Part shown: positions 8,541-17,197 of the stretch, piece after piece
Layout of the letters: every line of letters begins with the position of its first letter
How positions within the stretch are numbered: the first letter of the stretch is position 1
Origin: Mycobacterium sp. M26
Lineage (GTDB): Bacteria > Actinomycetota > Actinomycetes > Mycobacteriales > Mycobacteriaceae
Direction: 5' to 3'
NCBI RefSeq assembly: GCF_001494595.1
Contig: NZ_LN929907.1
Coordinates: 1,865,468 to 1,929,467 of the forward strand
DNA: 64,000 nucleotides
Translations under genes and position numbers: made by a program
The notes under the pieces: model-generated
Told to the model about the DNA's origin: nothing
The model's input: only the letters and a program-made list of their open reading frames with translations
The model's database searches: none

Positions 8541-9640
8541 GCGCGGTCCGTCCGTACCGCATCGCGGTTCCCGACGAGGTTCTCGCCGACCTCCGCGACC
8601 GCCTCAACCGCACCCGCTGGCCAGAGCGCGAGTGTGTCGAGGACTGGAGCCAGGGCATCCCACTGGACTACACCCGTGAGTTGGCCGGCTACTGGGCCAA
8701 CGAGTACGACTGGCGGGCCCGCGAGGCCGCGCTCAACCGCTTCGATCACTTCCTGACCGAGATCGACGGCCTGGACATTCATTTCATTCATCAGCGGTCA
8801 TCGAATCCCGATGCGCTGCCGCTGATCATCACGCATGGCTGGCCAGGCTCGATCGTCGAGTTCCACAAGGTGATCGAGCCGCTGTCCGAGAACTTCCACG
8901 TGGTGTGTCCGTCGCTGCCCGGCTACGGCTTCTCCGGCAAGCCGGACCGGACCGGCTGGTCGGTGGAGAAGATCGCCGAGGCGTGGGCCACGCTGATGGC
9001 CCGGCTCGGCTACGACCGCTACGGTGCCCAGGGCGGCGACTGGGGTTCGGCGATCACCGCGCAGATGGGCCGAAACGGCCAGGGCTGCATCGCGATTCAC
9101 ATCAACATGCCGCTCGGCTTCCCGAGTGGGGATAGCGGCCAGGACCCCACCCCGGCCGAGGTAGCGGCCTATGCCCGGATGAGTGAGCACGTTCGTTGGG
9201 GCACAGGCTATTCCGAGGAGCAGGCCACCCGGCCGCAAACCCTGGGCTACGGACTGACCGACTCGCCGGTGGGCCAGCTGGCCTGGATCGTGGAGAAGTT
9301 CTGGGCCTGGACTGATTGTGACGGCCACCCCGAGAACGTGCTGAGCCGCGACGAGATGCTCGACAACGTGATGCTGTACTGGGCCACGGCGTCGGCCACG
9401 TCCTCGGCGCGGCTGTACTGGCAGAGCTTCAAGAACCTGATCGATGGCGGTCCGGTGCCGGTCCCGACGGGGGTGGCGGCGTTCCCGAAGGAGATCGTGC
9501 CCAGCCCGCGTAACTGGTGCGAGTCGCGCTACAACATCACGCACTGGACCGATATGCCGCGCGGTGGCCACTTCGCCGCCTTCGAGCAGCCGGAACTGTT
9601 CGTCGAGGACGTGCGGACCTTCTTCGCCACCGTCAGCTAG
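8537..9640 (+). CDS. epoxide hydrolase (EHN-type alpha/beta hydrolase)
   Basis: 367 residues. The first ~110 residues fit the epoxide hydrolase N-terminal domain (RPYRIAVPDEVLADLRDRL), followed by an alpha/beta hydrolase core. HGWPGS (about 100-105) supplies the oxyanion region, Asp168 in GGDWGS is the expected nucleophile, and His345 in RGGHFAAFEQPE is the catalytic base. The enzyme opens epoxides to diols. GTG 8537 is chosen because it overlaps the upstream TGA and starts the domain in register. Its TAG and the stop of the convergent TetR gene share one CTAG. Position near a P450 that could generate epoxides is suggestive only. Confidence 0.92.
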   Translation: MSAVRPYRIAVPDEVLADLRDRLNRTRWPERECVEDWSQGIPLDYTRELAGYWANEYDWRAREAALNRFDHFLTEIDGLDIHFIHQRSSNPDALPLIITHGWPGSIVEFHKVIEPLSENFHVVCPSLPGYGFSGKPDRTGWSVEKIAEAWATLMARLGYDRYGAQGGDWGSAITAQMGRNGQGCIAIHINMPLGFPSGDSGQDPTPAEVAAYARMSEHVRWGTGYSEEQATRPQTLGYGLTDSPVGQLAWIVEKFWAWTDCDGHPENVLSRDEMLDNVMLYWATASATSSARLYWQSFKNLIDGGPVPVPTGVAAFPKEIVPSPRNWCESRYNITHWTDMPRGGHFAAFEQPELFVEDVRTFFATVS

Positions 9641-10302
9641 CGGCGCTGCGCCGCCTCGGTCAGTGCGGCCGGAATCCCCGTTATGCGGGCGATGGCGTCG
9701 AGCAGGGTGTGGGCGCACAGGTCGGCCAGGCCGTCGGCGTCGACGGAGGGGTCAAGGATGCTCTGCCGGCACAGTTCGAAAGTGAAAGCCAGCCAGCCGA
9801 ACACGATGACCCGCAGGTCCCGTTCCACCTTGGAATCCAGCTCACCGGCAGCATCGGTGACGGCCGCCATGATCCGCTGGGTCTGGCGCTCGTTGTCGAT
9901 GTCGTCGATGCCGCGCAGCACCGGATCGGTGCGGCCCATCCCGATGTAGGCCGCCCACGCACCATGCGGATGTTCGGTGTCGTAGCGCATGTAGGCCAGC
10001 ACTCCGGCCCGCAACCGGTCGAACAGGCTCAGGCCCTCATCGGCCGGGGTGCTGGTGGCCTCGAACAGCCGCTCACTCTCGGCGCGGACCACCGCGGCGA
10101 AGAACGCCCGCTTGTCGGGGAAGTAGTGATACATCAGTGCCCGTGACACCCCGGCCCGCTCGGCGATCTCGTCGATGCGGACCTCGTCGTAGGGCCGCTG
10201 CCCGAAGACTTCGGCGCCCAGCGTCAGCAGCTCGCTGCGCCGATCAGCAGGCGACAGGCGTCGGCGCGCGGGCGGGCTGGGCACCCGCCCATACTGACAC
10301 AT
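9637..10302 (-). CDS. TetR-family transcriptional regulator
   Basis: 221 residues. The N-terminal helix-turn-helix is clear (RSELLTLGAEVFGQ ... RIDEIAERAGVSRALMYHYFPDKRAFF), followed by a helical ligand-binding domain with no recognised ligand. ATG 10302 starts MCQYGRVPS. The gene is divergent from the glycosyltransferase at 10384, with about 80 bases between them where an operator would be expected. The start region contains ACATGT, part of a loose palindrome, but no clear operator can be assigned. The frame stays open far beyond the start on this strand, but that part only mirrors the opposite gene. Confidence 0.92.
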   Translation of the reverse strand: MCQYGRVPSPPARRRLSPADRRSELLTLGAEVFGQRPYDEVRIDEIAERAGVSRALMYHYFPDKRAFFAAVVRAESERLFEATSTPADEGLSLFDRLRAGVLAYMRYDTEHPHGAWAAYIGMGRTDPVLRGIDDIDNERQTQRIMAAVTDAAGELDSKVERDLRVIVFGWLAFTFELCRQSILDPSVDADGLADLCAHTLLDAIARITGIPAALTEAAQRR

Positions 10303-10383
10303 GTACAACAGGTGCTGACGAATCAGGAACGTGTGACGTGCCCCGGCAGCGAAGCTCGGCCAGACCTGGTAAGCGGTAGGTCT

Positions 10384-11649
10384 ATGGCCACGATTCTGGC
10401 GTACGGCGCCCCGGCACTCGGGCATCTGCTGCCCGCAAGTGTGCTGCTGCGCGAACTCGCCGACCGGGGCCATGACGTCCACCTGCGCACCTCGGCGGCC
10501 GGGGTGGCCACCGGGGCACGGCTGGGCTTGCACTCCGCACCGGTCGATCCGCGGATCGAGGCCATCACCAGCCCGGACTGGACCGCACGCAGCGTCTTCG
10601 GCGTGCTGAAGATGACGATCGACGTGCTGTGCCGGCGTGCCGAACTGGAAGTCGACGACCTGGCCCGGGCCATCGCCGAGGTCAAGCCGGACGCCCTGAT
10701 CCTCGACGCCAACTGCTGGGGAGCGATTTCGGCCGCCGATGCCGGTGACATTCCGTGGGCGGTGTTCTCCCCGTTCACCCCGTTCCTGCGGTCGCGGGGG
10801 GTGCCGCCGGTGGGGCCGGGGATGCGCCCGTGGTCCGGTCCGGTGGGAGTGGTGCGGGACCGCATCCTGCGGGGTGTGGTGTGGCAGGTGATGGACCGCC
10901 CGATGCTGCCCCGGCTCAATGCGGTGCGCGAACGCGTCGGGGCACCGCCGGTGCGTTCGGTCGACGAGTTCCTGCGCCGGGCGCCGTTGATGCTCGTCGT
11001 CGGCGGCGAGCCGTTCGAGTACCCGCACCCGGACTGGGGTGACCGTGTCCACCTCATCGGGGCGTGCGCGTCGGACACCGATGCGCAGGCCCCGGACTGG
11101 CTGGCGGGCATCTCCGATCCCATCGTGCTGGTCACCACCTCGTCCATCCGGCAGGCCGATTCCCGCCTCGGTGAGGTGGCGCTGCAGGCCCTGGCCGACG
11201 AACCCGTGCACGTGGTCGCGACCTTCCCTGCCGGCGTACCCGAGGATCTGGTGGTCCCCGCCAATGCCACTGTCCGGCAGTATGTTCCGCACGGCCCGGT
11301 GCTGGACCGTGCGGTGTGCGCGATCACCCACGGCGGGATGGGTGCCACTGTGCGCGCGCTGGACCGCGGGGTGCCGGTGTGTGTGGTTCCCTTCGGCCGG
11401 GATCAGCCGGAGGTCGCCATGCGCGTCGAGGTGGCCCGCTGCGGCACCCGGCTACCCGCCGCGAAGCTCACCCCGAAACGGTTGCGTGCCAAGGTGTCCG
11501 AGGCGATGGGGATGGCCGAGGGTGCCCGGCGGGTGGCCGACGGCTTCGCCGCGACCGGGGGAGCGGCCAGAGGTGCGGACCTGATCGAGCAGCAACTGCT
11601 CGCCCCCGGCCTCGCCCAAACCAACGTTTCGCCGCGAAAGTCCGAGTAG
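10384..11649 (+). CDS. GT1-type (UGT/MGT-like) glycosyltransferase
   Basis: 421 residues. The N-terminal fold begins with the acceptor-side motif ATILAYGAPALGHLLPASVLLRELA. The C-terminal donor-binding half has VRQYVPHGPVLDRAVCAITHGGMGA and CVVPFGRDQPEVAMRVE, the signature region of GT1 enzymes that move a sugar from a nucleotide-sugar to small hydrophobic acceptors. ATG 10384 is preferred to an upstream start at 10312 because the fold begins right after it. Probably regulated by the divergent TetR gene. The acceptor is unknown. Confidence 0.88.
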   Translation: MATILAYGAPALGHLLPASVLLRELADRGHDVHLRTSAAGVATGARLGLHSAPVDPRIEAITSPDWTARSVFGVLKMTIDVLCRRAELEVDDLARAIAEVKPDALILDANCWGAISAADAGDIPWAVFSPFTPFLRSRGVPPVGPGMRPWSGPVGVVRDRILRGVVWQVMDRPMLPRLNAVRERVGAPPVRSVDEFLRRAPLMLVVGGEPFEYPHPDWGDRVHLIGACASDTDAQAPDWLAGISDPIVLVTTSSIRQADSRLGEVALQALADEPVHVVATFPAGVPEDLVVPANATVRQYVPHGPVLDRAVCAITHGGMGATVRALDRGVPVCVVPFGRDQPEVAMRVEVARCGTRLPAAKLTPKRLRAKVSEAMGMAEGARRVADGFAATGGAARGADLIEQQLLAPGLAQTNVSPRKSE

Positions 11650-11684
11650 ATCGCGCCAGAACGTCGATCTCGGCGCAGACCGGC

Positions 11685-13238
11685 TCAGCCGAAGTGCACG
11701 CCCTGGGCCAGTGGCAGTTCCGAGGAGTAGTTCACCGTGTTGGTGGCCCGCCGCATGTAGGCCTTCCAGGAGTCCGACCCTGACTCACGGCCGCCGCCGG
11801 TCTGCTTCTCGCCGCCGAACGCCCCGCCGATTTCCGCGCCGGAAGTGCCGATGTTGACGTTGGCGATACCGCAGTCCGAGCCGTCGGCGGCCAGGAAGCG
11901 CTCCGCCTCGCGCACGTCGGTGGTGAAGATGGCCGAGGAAAGGCCCTGCGGCACCGCATTGTTCAGGGCGATCGCCTCGTCGAGGGTCTCGTAGGTCAGC
12001 ACGTAGAGGATCGGTGCGAAGGTCTCGTTATGCACGATGTCGGTCTGGGCGGGCATCCGCACCACCGCGGGTGCGACGTAGAAGGCGTCCTCGCCGCTAT
12101 CCCCACCGATGTGGTGACGCTCGCCGCCGATGACCTCACCACCGTTGGCGCGGGCCTGCTCCAGGGCGCCCACCATGTCGCGGTAGGCGGTCTCGTGGAT
12201 CAGCGGGCCGATCAGGGTGCCCTCGGCGGACGGATCCCCGATGGGCAGGCTGCGGTAGGCGGCCGCGATCCGGTCCACCACAGTGTCGGCGATCGAGGAA
12301 TGCACGATCAGCCGGCGCAGCGTGGTGCAGCGCTGGCCCGCGGTGCCGGCGGCGGAGAAGACGATGCCACGTACCGCGAGATCCAGATCGGCCGAGGGGG
12401 TGACGACGGCCGCGTTGTTGCCGCCGAGTTCCAGCAGCACCCGACCGAACCGCTCGGCGACGCGGGGCCCGACCTGCCGGCCCATCCGCACCGACCCGGT
12501 CGCCGACACCAGCGCCACCCGCGGATCGTCCACCAGCAATTCGCCCACCTCGCGGCCACCCTGCACCAGCCGGCTCACCGCGGTGGGCGCACCCACGTCG
12601 GCGGCGGCCCGTTCGATCAGCGCCTGGCAGGCGATCGCGGTCAGCGGGGTGAGATCGGAGGGCTTCCACACCACGGTGTCACCGCACACCAGGGCGACCG
12701 CGGCGTTCCACGCCCACACCGCCACCGGGAAGTTGAAGGCGGTGATGACGCCGACGACACCGAGCGGATGCCAGGTCTCCATCAGCCGGTGGCCGGGCCG
12801 CTCGGAGGCGATGGTGCGGCCGTAGAGCTGACGGGACAGCCCGACGGCGAACTCGCAGATGTCGATCATCTCCTGGACCTCACCGAGGGCCTCGGAGGTG
12901 ATCTTGCCGGCCTCGATGGTCACCAGCGTGGCCAGATCGGCCTTGTGCTCGCGCAGCAGCTCGCCCAGCCGGGCGACCAGCTGACCACGCACCGGCCCCG
13001 GGGTGGTGCGCCAGGTCGAAAATGCTTGTGCCGCTTCGGTGATCGCGAGCTCTGCGTCAGCGGTGCTGGCCTCGGTCACGGTGAACAGGACATCCCCGGT
13101 CAGCGGTGTGCTCGCCTGCAGGCCGTGAGCGCCCGGTTCGGCCAGCGTGACATGCGCGCCGATGGCGTCGAAGGCGCGCCGCACCCGGTCCTGGAGGTCG
13201 GTGAGAGTGGGCAGGGCGGTGGCGGTGGTGGTGCTCAT
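11685..13238 (-). CDS. pcd: aldehyde dehydrogenase, probable L-2-aminoadipate-6-semialdehyde dehydrogenase
   Basis: 517 residues, ALDH superfamily. The catalytic Cys is about 304 (AGTAGQRCTTLRR), the general base Glu about 270 (LLELGGNNAAVV), and the coenzyme-binding stretch is VITAFNFPVAVWAWN ... WKPSD. It probably oxidises aminoadipate semialdehyde, the product of the lysine aminotransferase at 15145, to 2-aminoadipate. Support is positional: it overlaps the 2-oxoadipate decarboxylase gene by ATGA (13235-13238) and sits with lrp and lat in the order known, from memory, in M. tuberculosis (pcd-Rv3292-lrpA-lat). ATG 13238 follows the overlap. Confidence 0.9.
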   Translation of the reverse strand: MSTTTATALPTLTDLQDRVRRAFDAIGAHVTLAEPGAHGLQASTPLTGDVLFTVTEASTADAELAITEAAQAFSTWRTTPGPVRGQLVARLGELLREHKADLATLVTIEAGKITSEALGEVQEMIDICEFAVGLSRQLYGRTIASERPGHRLMETWHPLGVVGVITAFNFPVAVWAWNAAVALVCGDTVVWKPSDLTPLTAIACQALIERAAADVGAPTAVSRLVQGGREVGELLVDDPRVALVSATGSVRMGRQVGPRVAERFGRVLLELGGNNAAVVTPSADLDLAVRGIVFSAAGTAGQRCTTLRRLIVHSSIADTVVDRIAAAYRSLPIGDPSAEGTLIGPLIHETAYRDMVGALEQARANGGEVIGGERHHIGGDSGEDAFYVAPAVVRMPAQTDIVHNETFAPILYVLTYETLDEAIALNNAVPQGLSSAIFTTDVREAERFLAADGSDCGIANVNIGTSGAEIGGAFGGEKQTGGGRESGSDSWKAYMRRATNTVNYSSELPLAQGVHFG

Positions 13239-14479
13239 GCGGGCGGCTCCTGGGCTGTCGCGTCGTAGAGGTCGTAGGGATCGTGAATGGGACGGCCGAT
13301 CGCCTCGGCCATCCAGTCGAGGGTGTAGCCGGACCGGTCGGCCACCGCGGCGGCCTCGGTATCGGCGTCCAGATTGGATCGGAAGATACCCGCCGCCGAG
13401 GCGGGCAGGAAGTCCTCGTAGACCACCGGCGAAGTGGGGTCGCCCCGGTGGTAGTAGGCCAGCCCCTGAGACGCCATCTCGGCGTCGTTGTCCGGGAAGT
13501 AGTCGCCCCACACCGCGGCCGGATCGGGCGCCGACATCGCGGCATCGAAACGCTCCCGGCCCTTGCGGGTGAGAGCCACGCCGCGGGCCTCGACCTCACC
13601 GAAACGCACCCGCAGCGTGCTCTCGGTGACAGAGCCGTCGGCCTCGCGGAAGCGCCGCGGCTCGGCCAGCGCGCGAAACGATGTCTGGCGCAACAACACA
13701 TCGGGTCCGGCCCACCGGGGCGGGCCCTGGATGGCGTCGATCATCTCGATGCCGCGCTGCGTCATCCGCCGGTAGAGGTCGTCGATATCCAACACGCGCG
13801 GGGTGAGGTGATTGATATGGGTGGTGCGCACGCCGGCAATGTCGGCGGCCACCGCCGAGATGGCGGTGAGCTCGTTGTACCAGGCCCGGTCGACGGGCTC
13901 GGCGGACAGCGCGAACGACGCCACCGCCCGCGCGACGAAGTCTTCGCCGGCTTCGGCCGGGCAGCCGCCGTCGGCCGCGATCTGGCGGGCCTGGGCGATC
14001 AGTGCGGGGTCGAACAGCTGCCGGGTGCCGAGGAACGTCTCGACGCGGTTCCGCAGATCGTCGTCGAAGAACCGGGCGTCGCGGGTGGCCAGCATCGAGG
14101 TGAACACCCGAAACGGGTTGCGGCCCAACTCCCGGGACTCGATGGGCCGGAACACCGTGGAGACCACCGGCACCGGCGAGGCGGCGTCACGCAGGTCGTA
14201 GAAGCCCACCGGGTACATGCCGAACGCAGCGAACAGGTCTGCGACATCAGCCAATTCGGCCGGGCTACCGACCCGGATCGCGCCGTGCCGTTCGGCGGTC
14301 ACCCGTTGCAATGAGCCGAGCCGTTCGGCTTCGGGATGGGCGGCGACATAGTCGCGGTTCACGGCTTCGCTGACCTCGACCAGGGTGGTGTAGGCCGGTA
14401 CCTCGGCGCCGTACATCGCCGAGAGCGCGGCCGCGAACCGGGTGCGCAGCTGCCAGCATTCGAGCTTGGGTGCGCTCAT
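13235..14479 (-). CDS. hglS: 2-oxoadipate dioxygenase/decarboxylase (HglS/YdcJ, DUF1338)
   Basis: 414 residues matching the DUF1338 family, whose characterised members use Fe(II) and O2 to turn 2-oxoadipate into D-2-hydroxyglutarate in lysine degradation. Typical regions visible are TTLVEVSEAVN, AAFGMYPVGFYDLRDA, THINHLTPRVLDIDDLY with likely metal-ligand histidines, and the late VYEDFLPASAAGIF. ATG 14479 has GGAGG about 7 bases upstream. It is first in the operon with the aldehyde dehydrogenase and divergent from the Lrp regulator 30 bases away. An enzyme converting 2-aminoadipate to 2-oxoadipate is not in this window. Confidence 0.88.
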   Translation of the reverse strand: MSAPKLECWQLRTRFAAALSAMYGAEVPAYTTLVEVSEAVNRDYVAAHPEAERLGSLQRVTAERHGAIRVGSPAELADVADLFAAFGMYPVGFYDLRDAASPVPVVSTVFRPIESRELGRNPFRVFTSMLATRDARFFDDDLRNRVETFLGTRQLFDPALIAQARQIAADGGCPAEAGEDFVARAVASFALSAEPVDRAWYNELTAISAVAADIAGVRTTHINHLTPRVLDIDDLYRRMTQRGIEMIDAIQGPPRWAGPDVLLRQTSFRALAEPRRFREADGSVTESTLRVRFGEVEARGVALTRKGRERFDAAMSAPDPAAVWGDYFPDNDAEMASQGLAYYHRGDPTSPVVYEDFLPASAAGIFRSNLDADTEAAAVADRSGYTLDWMAEAIGRPIHDPYDLYDATAQEPPA

Positions 14480-14509
14480 CGGGCGCCTCCGGTCAGATAG
14501 TGTGCGGCC

Positions 14510-14983
14510 ATGGCGGACACCGCGGAGCCGGCCCACGGCCTCGACGACATCGATCGCACCCTGGTGCGGGAGTTGGTCGTCGACGGCAGGGCCACGCTGG
14601 CACACCTGGCCACCACGACGGGGCTGTCGGTGTCGGCGGTGCAATCGAGGGTGCGGCGGCTGGAGGCGCGCGGCGTGGTGACCGGGTACAGCGCCCGCGT
14701 CGACCCCGAAGCGTTCGGACAGATGCTCTCGGCGTTCGTCGCCATCACCCCTCTCGATCCGTCTCAACCTGATGATGCGCCCGCCCGCCTGGAACACATT
14801 GCCGAAATCGAGGCCTGCTACTCGGTGGCCGGCGAGGAGAGCTACATCCTGTTCGTGCGCGTCGAGTCCCCGCGGGATCTGGAAACGCTGCTGCAGCAGA
14901 TCCGTACCGCCGCGAACGTACGCACTCGAAGCACGATCATTCTAAACACATTTTACAGCGAACGCGTGTATCTGCCGGAATAG
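14510..14983 (+). CDS. lrpA: Lrp/AsnC-family regulator of the lysine cluster
   Basis: 157 residues: an N-terminal helix-turn-helix (DDIDRTLVRELVVDGRATLAHLA ... SVSAVQSRVRRLEARGVV) and a C-terminal RAM ligand-binding domain (SAFVAITPLD ... AEIEACYSVAGEESYILFVRVES). Lrp proteins bind amino acids and form multimers that wrap DNA. It lies between the divergent hglS operon and lat, so it probably controls both; the mycobacterial LrpA is known to act on lat. Only 30 bases separate its start from hglS. Confidence 0.93.
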   Translation: MADTAEPAHGLDDIDRTLVRELVVDGRATLAHLATTTGLSVSAVQSRVRRLEARGVVTGYSARVDPEAFGQMLSAFVAITPLDPSQPDDAPARLEHIAEIEACYSVAGEESYILFVRVESPRDLETLLQQIRTAANVRTRSTIILNTFYSERVYLPE

Positions 14984-15127
14984 TTCCGGTCTGTAGGGCT
15001 TGATGGCCCGTTTCTTCCTGTTGTCGGTCGCGTGCGGCGAGTTAATCCCCGCGCGGCTCCGGCGTGCCCCTCGGGTCGGGCTGTGATAGGAAAATATGCG
15101 CTCGGCATGCTAGAAAAGCGTAAAAAT

Positions 15128-15138
15128 TACGATAGGAT
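15128..15138 (+). promoter_or_regulatory. AT-rich promoter region of lat
   Basis: The 161 bases between lrpA and lat turn abruptly AT-rich from about 15087 onward. They end in overlapping -10-like boxes TACGAT (15128-15133) and TAGGAT (15133-15138) just before the lat ATG at 15145. No good -35 is visible. AGGA at 15134-15137 could instead act as the ribosome site. The A/T tracts (GAAAATAT, AGAAAAG, TAAAAATTA) are the kind of sequence Lrp proteins prefer. Inference only. Confidence 0.35.
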
Positions 15139-15144
15139 CGCCTA

Positions 15145-16509
15145 ATGACGGAACTCTTGTCGCGTGACGACCTTGTATCGCCGGCATCTGCTGCCCCCAG
15201 CGCCAGTGCCGTCGAACCTTCTGCGGTGCATGCCGTGCTGGCCCGCAGCATCCTGGCCGACGGCCTGGATCTGGTGCTCGACCTCGACCGCTCGACCGGC
15301 GCGCACCTGGTCGACGCCCGCGACGGCAAGCACTATCTCGACATGTTCACCTTCTTCGCGTCCTCGGCGCTGGGGATGAACCACCCAGCGCTGGCGCACG
15401 ACGAGCAGTTCCGCGCCGACCTGCTGCAGGCCGCCATCAACAAGCCGTCCAACTCCGATGTCTACACCGTGCCGATGGCGCGCTTCGTCGAGACGTTCGC
15501 CCGGGTGCTCGGCGACCCGGCGCTGCCGCACCTGTTCTTCGTCGACGGCGGCGCGCTCGCGGTCGAGAACGCGCTCAAGGTCGCCTTCGACTGGAAGAGC
15601 CGGCACAACGAAGCCCGCGGCATCGACCCCGAGCTGGGCACCCGGGTCCTGCATCTGCGCGGCGCGTTCCACGGCCGCAGCGGTTACACCCTGTCGCTGA
15701 CCAACACCGACCCCAACAAGGTGGCGCGGTTCCCGAAGTTCGACTGGCCGCGGATCGACGCGCCCTATGTGCGGCCCGGCGCCGATATGGACGCCGTGGA
15801 AGCCGAGTCGCTGCGACAGGCCCGCGCGGCATTCGAGGCCCACCCGCACGACATCGCCTGTTTCATCGCCGAACCCATCCAGGGCGAGGGCGGCGACCGG
15901 CACTTCCGGCCCCAGTTCTTCGCCGCGATGCGCGAGCTCTGCGACGAGTTCGACGCGCTGATGATCGCCGACGAGGTGCAGACCGGCTGCGGAATCACCG
16001 GCACCCCATGGGCTTACCAGCAGCTCGGCTTCACCCCCGATGTCGTCGCCTTCGGCAAGAAAACCCAGGTGTGCGGCGTGATGGCCGGCCGCCGGGTCGA
16101 CGAGGTGGCCGACAACGTGTTCGCGGTGAGCTCGCGGATCAATTCGACCTGGGGCGGCAACCTGGTCGACATGGTGCGCTCGCGCCGGATCCTCGAGGTG
16201 ATCGAGGCCGACGGCCTGCTGGCGCATACCGCCCGGATGGGGGAGCGGCTGCTGGCCGCGCTGCAGGACCTGGCCCACGAAGTGCCCGACGTGGTGCGCG
16301 ACGTGCGCGGCCGCGGACTGATGTGCGCGTTCAGCCTGCCCACCACTGCGGACCGCGACGCCCTACTCGCCGCGTTGTGGGAGCGTGGCGTGATCATGCT
16401 CGGCAGCGGTCCGGACAGCGTCCGCTTCCGCCCCGCCCTCACCGTCACCCCGGCCGAACTGGACCGCGCGGTGGCCACGGTCCGCGAGGTGTTGCGCGCC
16501 GCGGTCTAG
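15145..16509 (+). CDS. lat: L-lysine 6-aminotransferase (LAT)
   Basis: 454 residues, class III PLP-dependent aminotransferase. The PLP-binding lysine is about Lys305 in AFGKKTQVCGVM; also visible are the glycine-rich cofactor loop area (FFVDGGALAVENALK), IAEPIQGEGGDRHFRP and MIADEVQTGCGITG. It moves the epsilon-amino group of lysine to 2-oxoglutarate, giving aminoadipate semialdehyde (cyclising to piperideine-6-carboxylate) and glutamate. The FGKKTQVCG string and the neighbouring pcd/hglS/lrp genes separate it from ornithine or GABA aminotransferases. In mycobacteria this enzyme is linked to stationary phase. Confidence 0.95.
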   Translation: MTELLSRDDLVSPASAAPSASAVEPSAVHAVLARSILADGLDLVLDLDRSTGAHLVDARDGKHYLDMFTFFASSALGMNHPALAHDEQFRADLLQAAINKPSNSDVYTVPMARFVETFARVLGDPALPHLFFVDGGALAVENALKVAFDWKSRHNEARGIDPELGTRVLHLRGAFHGRSGYTLSLTNTDPNKVARFPKFDWPRIDAPYVRPGADMDAVEAESLRQARAAFEAHPHDIACFIAEPIQGEGGDRHFRPQFFAAMRELCDEFDALMIADEVQTGCGITGTPWAYQQLGFTPDVVAFGKKTQVCGVMAGRRVDEVADNVFAVSSRINSTWGGNLVDMVRSRRILEVIEADGLLAHTARMGERLLAALQDLAHEVPDVVRDVRGRGLMCAFSLPTTADRDALLAALWERGVIMLGSGPDSVRFRPALTVTPAELDRAVATVREVLRAAV

Positions 16510-16519
16510 CATTTCCGGT

Positions 16520-17197
16520 ATGCGACTGCCGGTGCTGCTCGTCGGATTGGCAGCGGTGGTGCTCGCCGGATGCGCGCACACCGTTGCCGGCAGCCCGGTG
16601 TCCAACCCGGCTCAGGCCATCCAGCCGTTGCGGGCCGACGACACCGATCAGGTGATGATCAGTCCGGCGCAATTGCGGGACATGGTCGGGGTGAAGCTAC
16701 AGACCGACGCCGACCAGGCCCGCCCGATCTCCGGATCGTCAGCGTTCCCGGCGTGCTCGGCGCTCGACGCCGCGGGAATGGCGGCTTTCCTCGGTGACAC
16801 GTGGTCGGGCTTTCATGTCATGCTGTTCACCGACGGTGACAAACACGACCACGTGGTGGCCGAAGCCGTCGCCGTCTACCCCGACGCACACTCCGCCGCA
16901 ACGCAATTCACCACCGGAACCAAGAGTGCGAAAGCGTGCGACGGCCAGCGTGCACTGAGCATCGGCGGCGATGCCGCCTGGAAGTTCACCGTCCCCGAGA
17001 TCAACGCCGACACCGTGCGCTGGAGCAAGTCACAGCTGGCCATCCCGTTCGACTGGACCTGCTACGGCGAAGCGCGGCTGCGCAATAACGCGATCGTGCA
17101 GGCGATGGCCTGTCAGGGTGACGACGGCGGACAGCTGACCGTCACCAGGATGACCGACCGGATGTCGGCGACGGTGTGGGAGCTGTCGGGTCGCTGA
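16520..17197 (+). CDS. lipoprotein with PknH-like sensor domain
   Basis: 225 residues. A lipoprotein signal peptide ends in the lipobox LAGC (Cys at about residue 18). The mature domain has four cysteines (FPACSALD, AKACDGQ, DWTCYG, AMACQG) spaced as in the extracellular PknH-type sensor domain, which has two disulfides; the conserved WSGF and VAVYPDAHSA stretches also fit. Such lipoproteins are numerous in mycobacteria and their ligands are unknown. It starts 10 bases after lat. Its 3' end overlaps the convergent molybdopterin subunit gene by 56 bases. Confidence 0.85.
   Translation: MRLPVLLVGLAAVVLAGCAHTVAGSPVSNPAQAIQPLRADDTDQVMISPAQLRDMVGVKLQTDADQARPISGSSAFPACSALDAAGMAAFLGDTWSGFHVMLFTDGDKHDHVVAEAVAVYPDAHSAATQFTTGTKSAKACDGQRALSIGGDAAWKFTVPEINADTVRWSKSQLAIPFDWTCYGEARLRNNAIVQAMACQGDDGGQLTVTRMTDRMSATVWELSGR

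Noticed and set aside
10303..11331. Extension of the TetR frame through the glycosyltransferase region
   Set aside because: The TetR fold begins right after ATG 10302; the upstream part is antisense to a clear GT1 gene.
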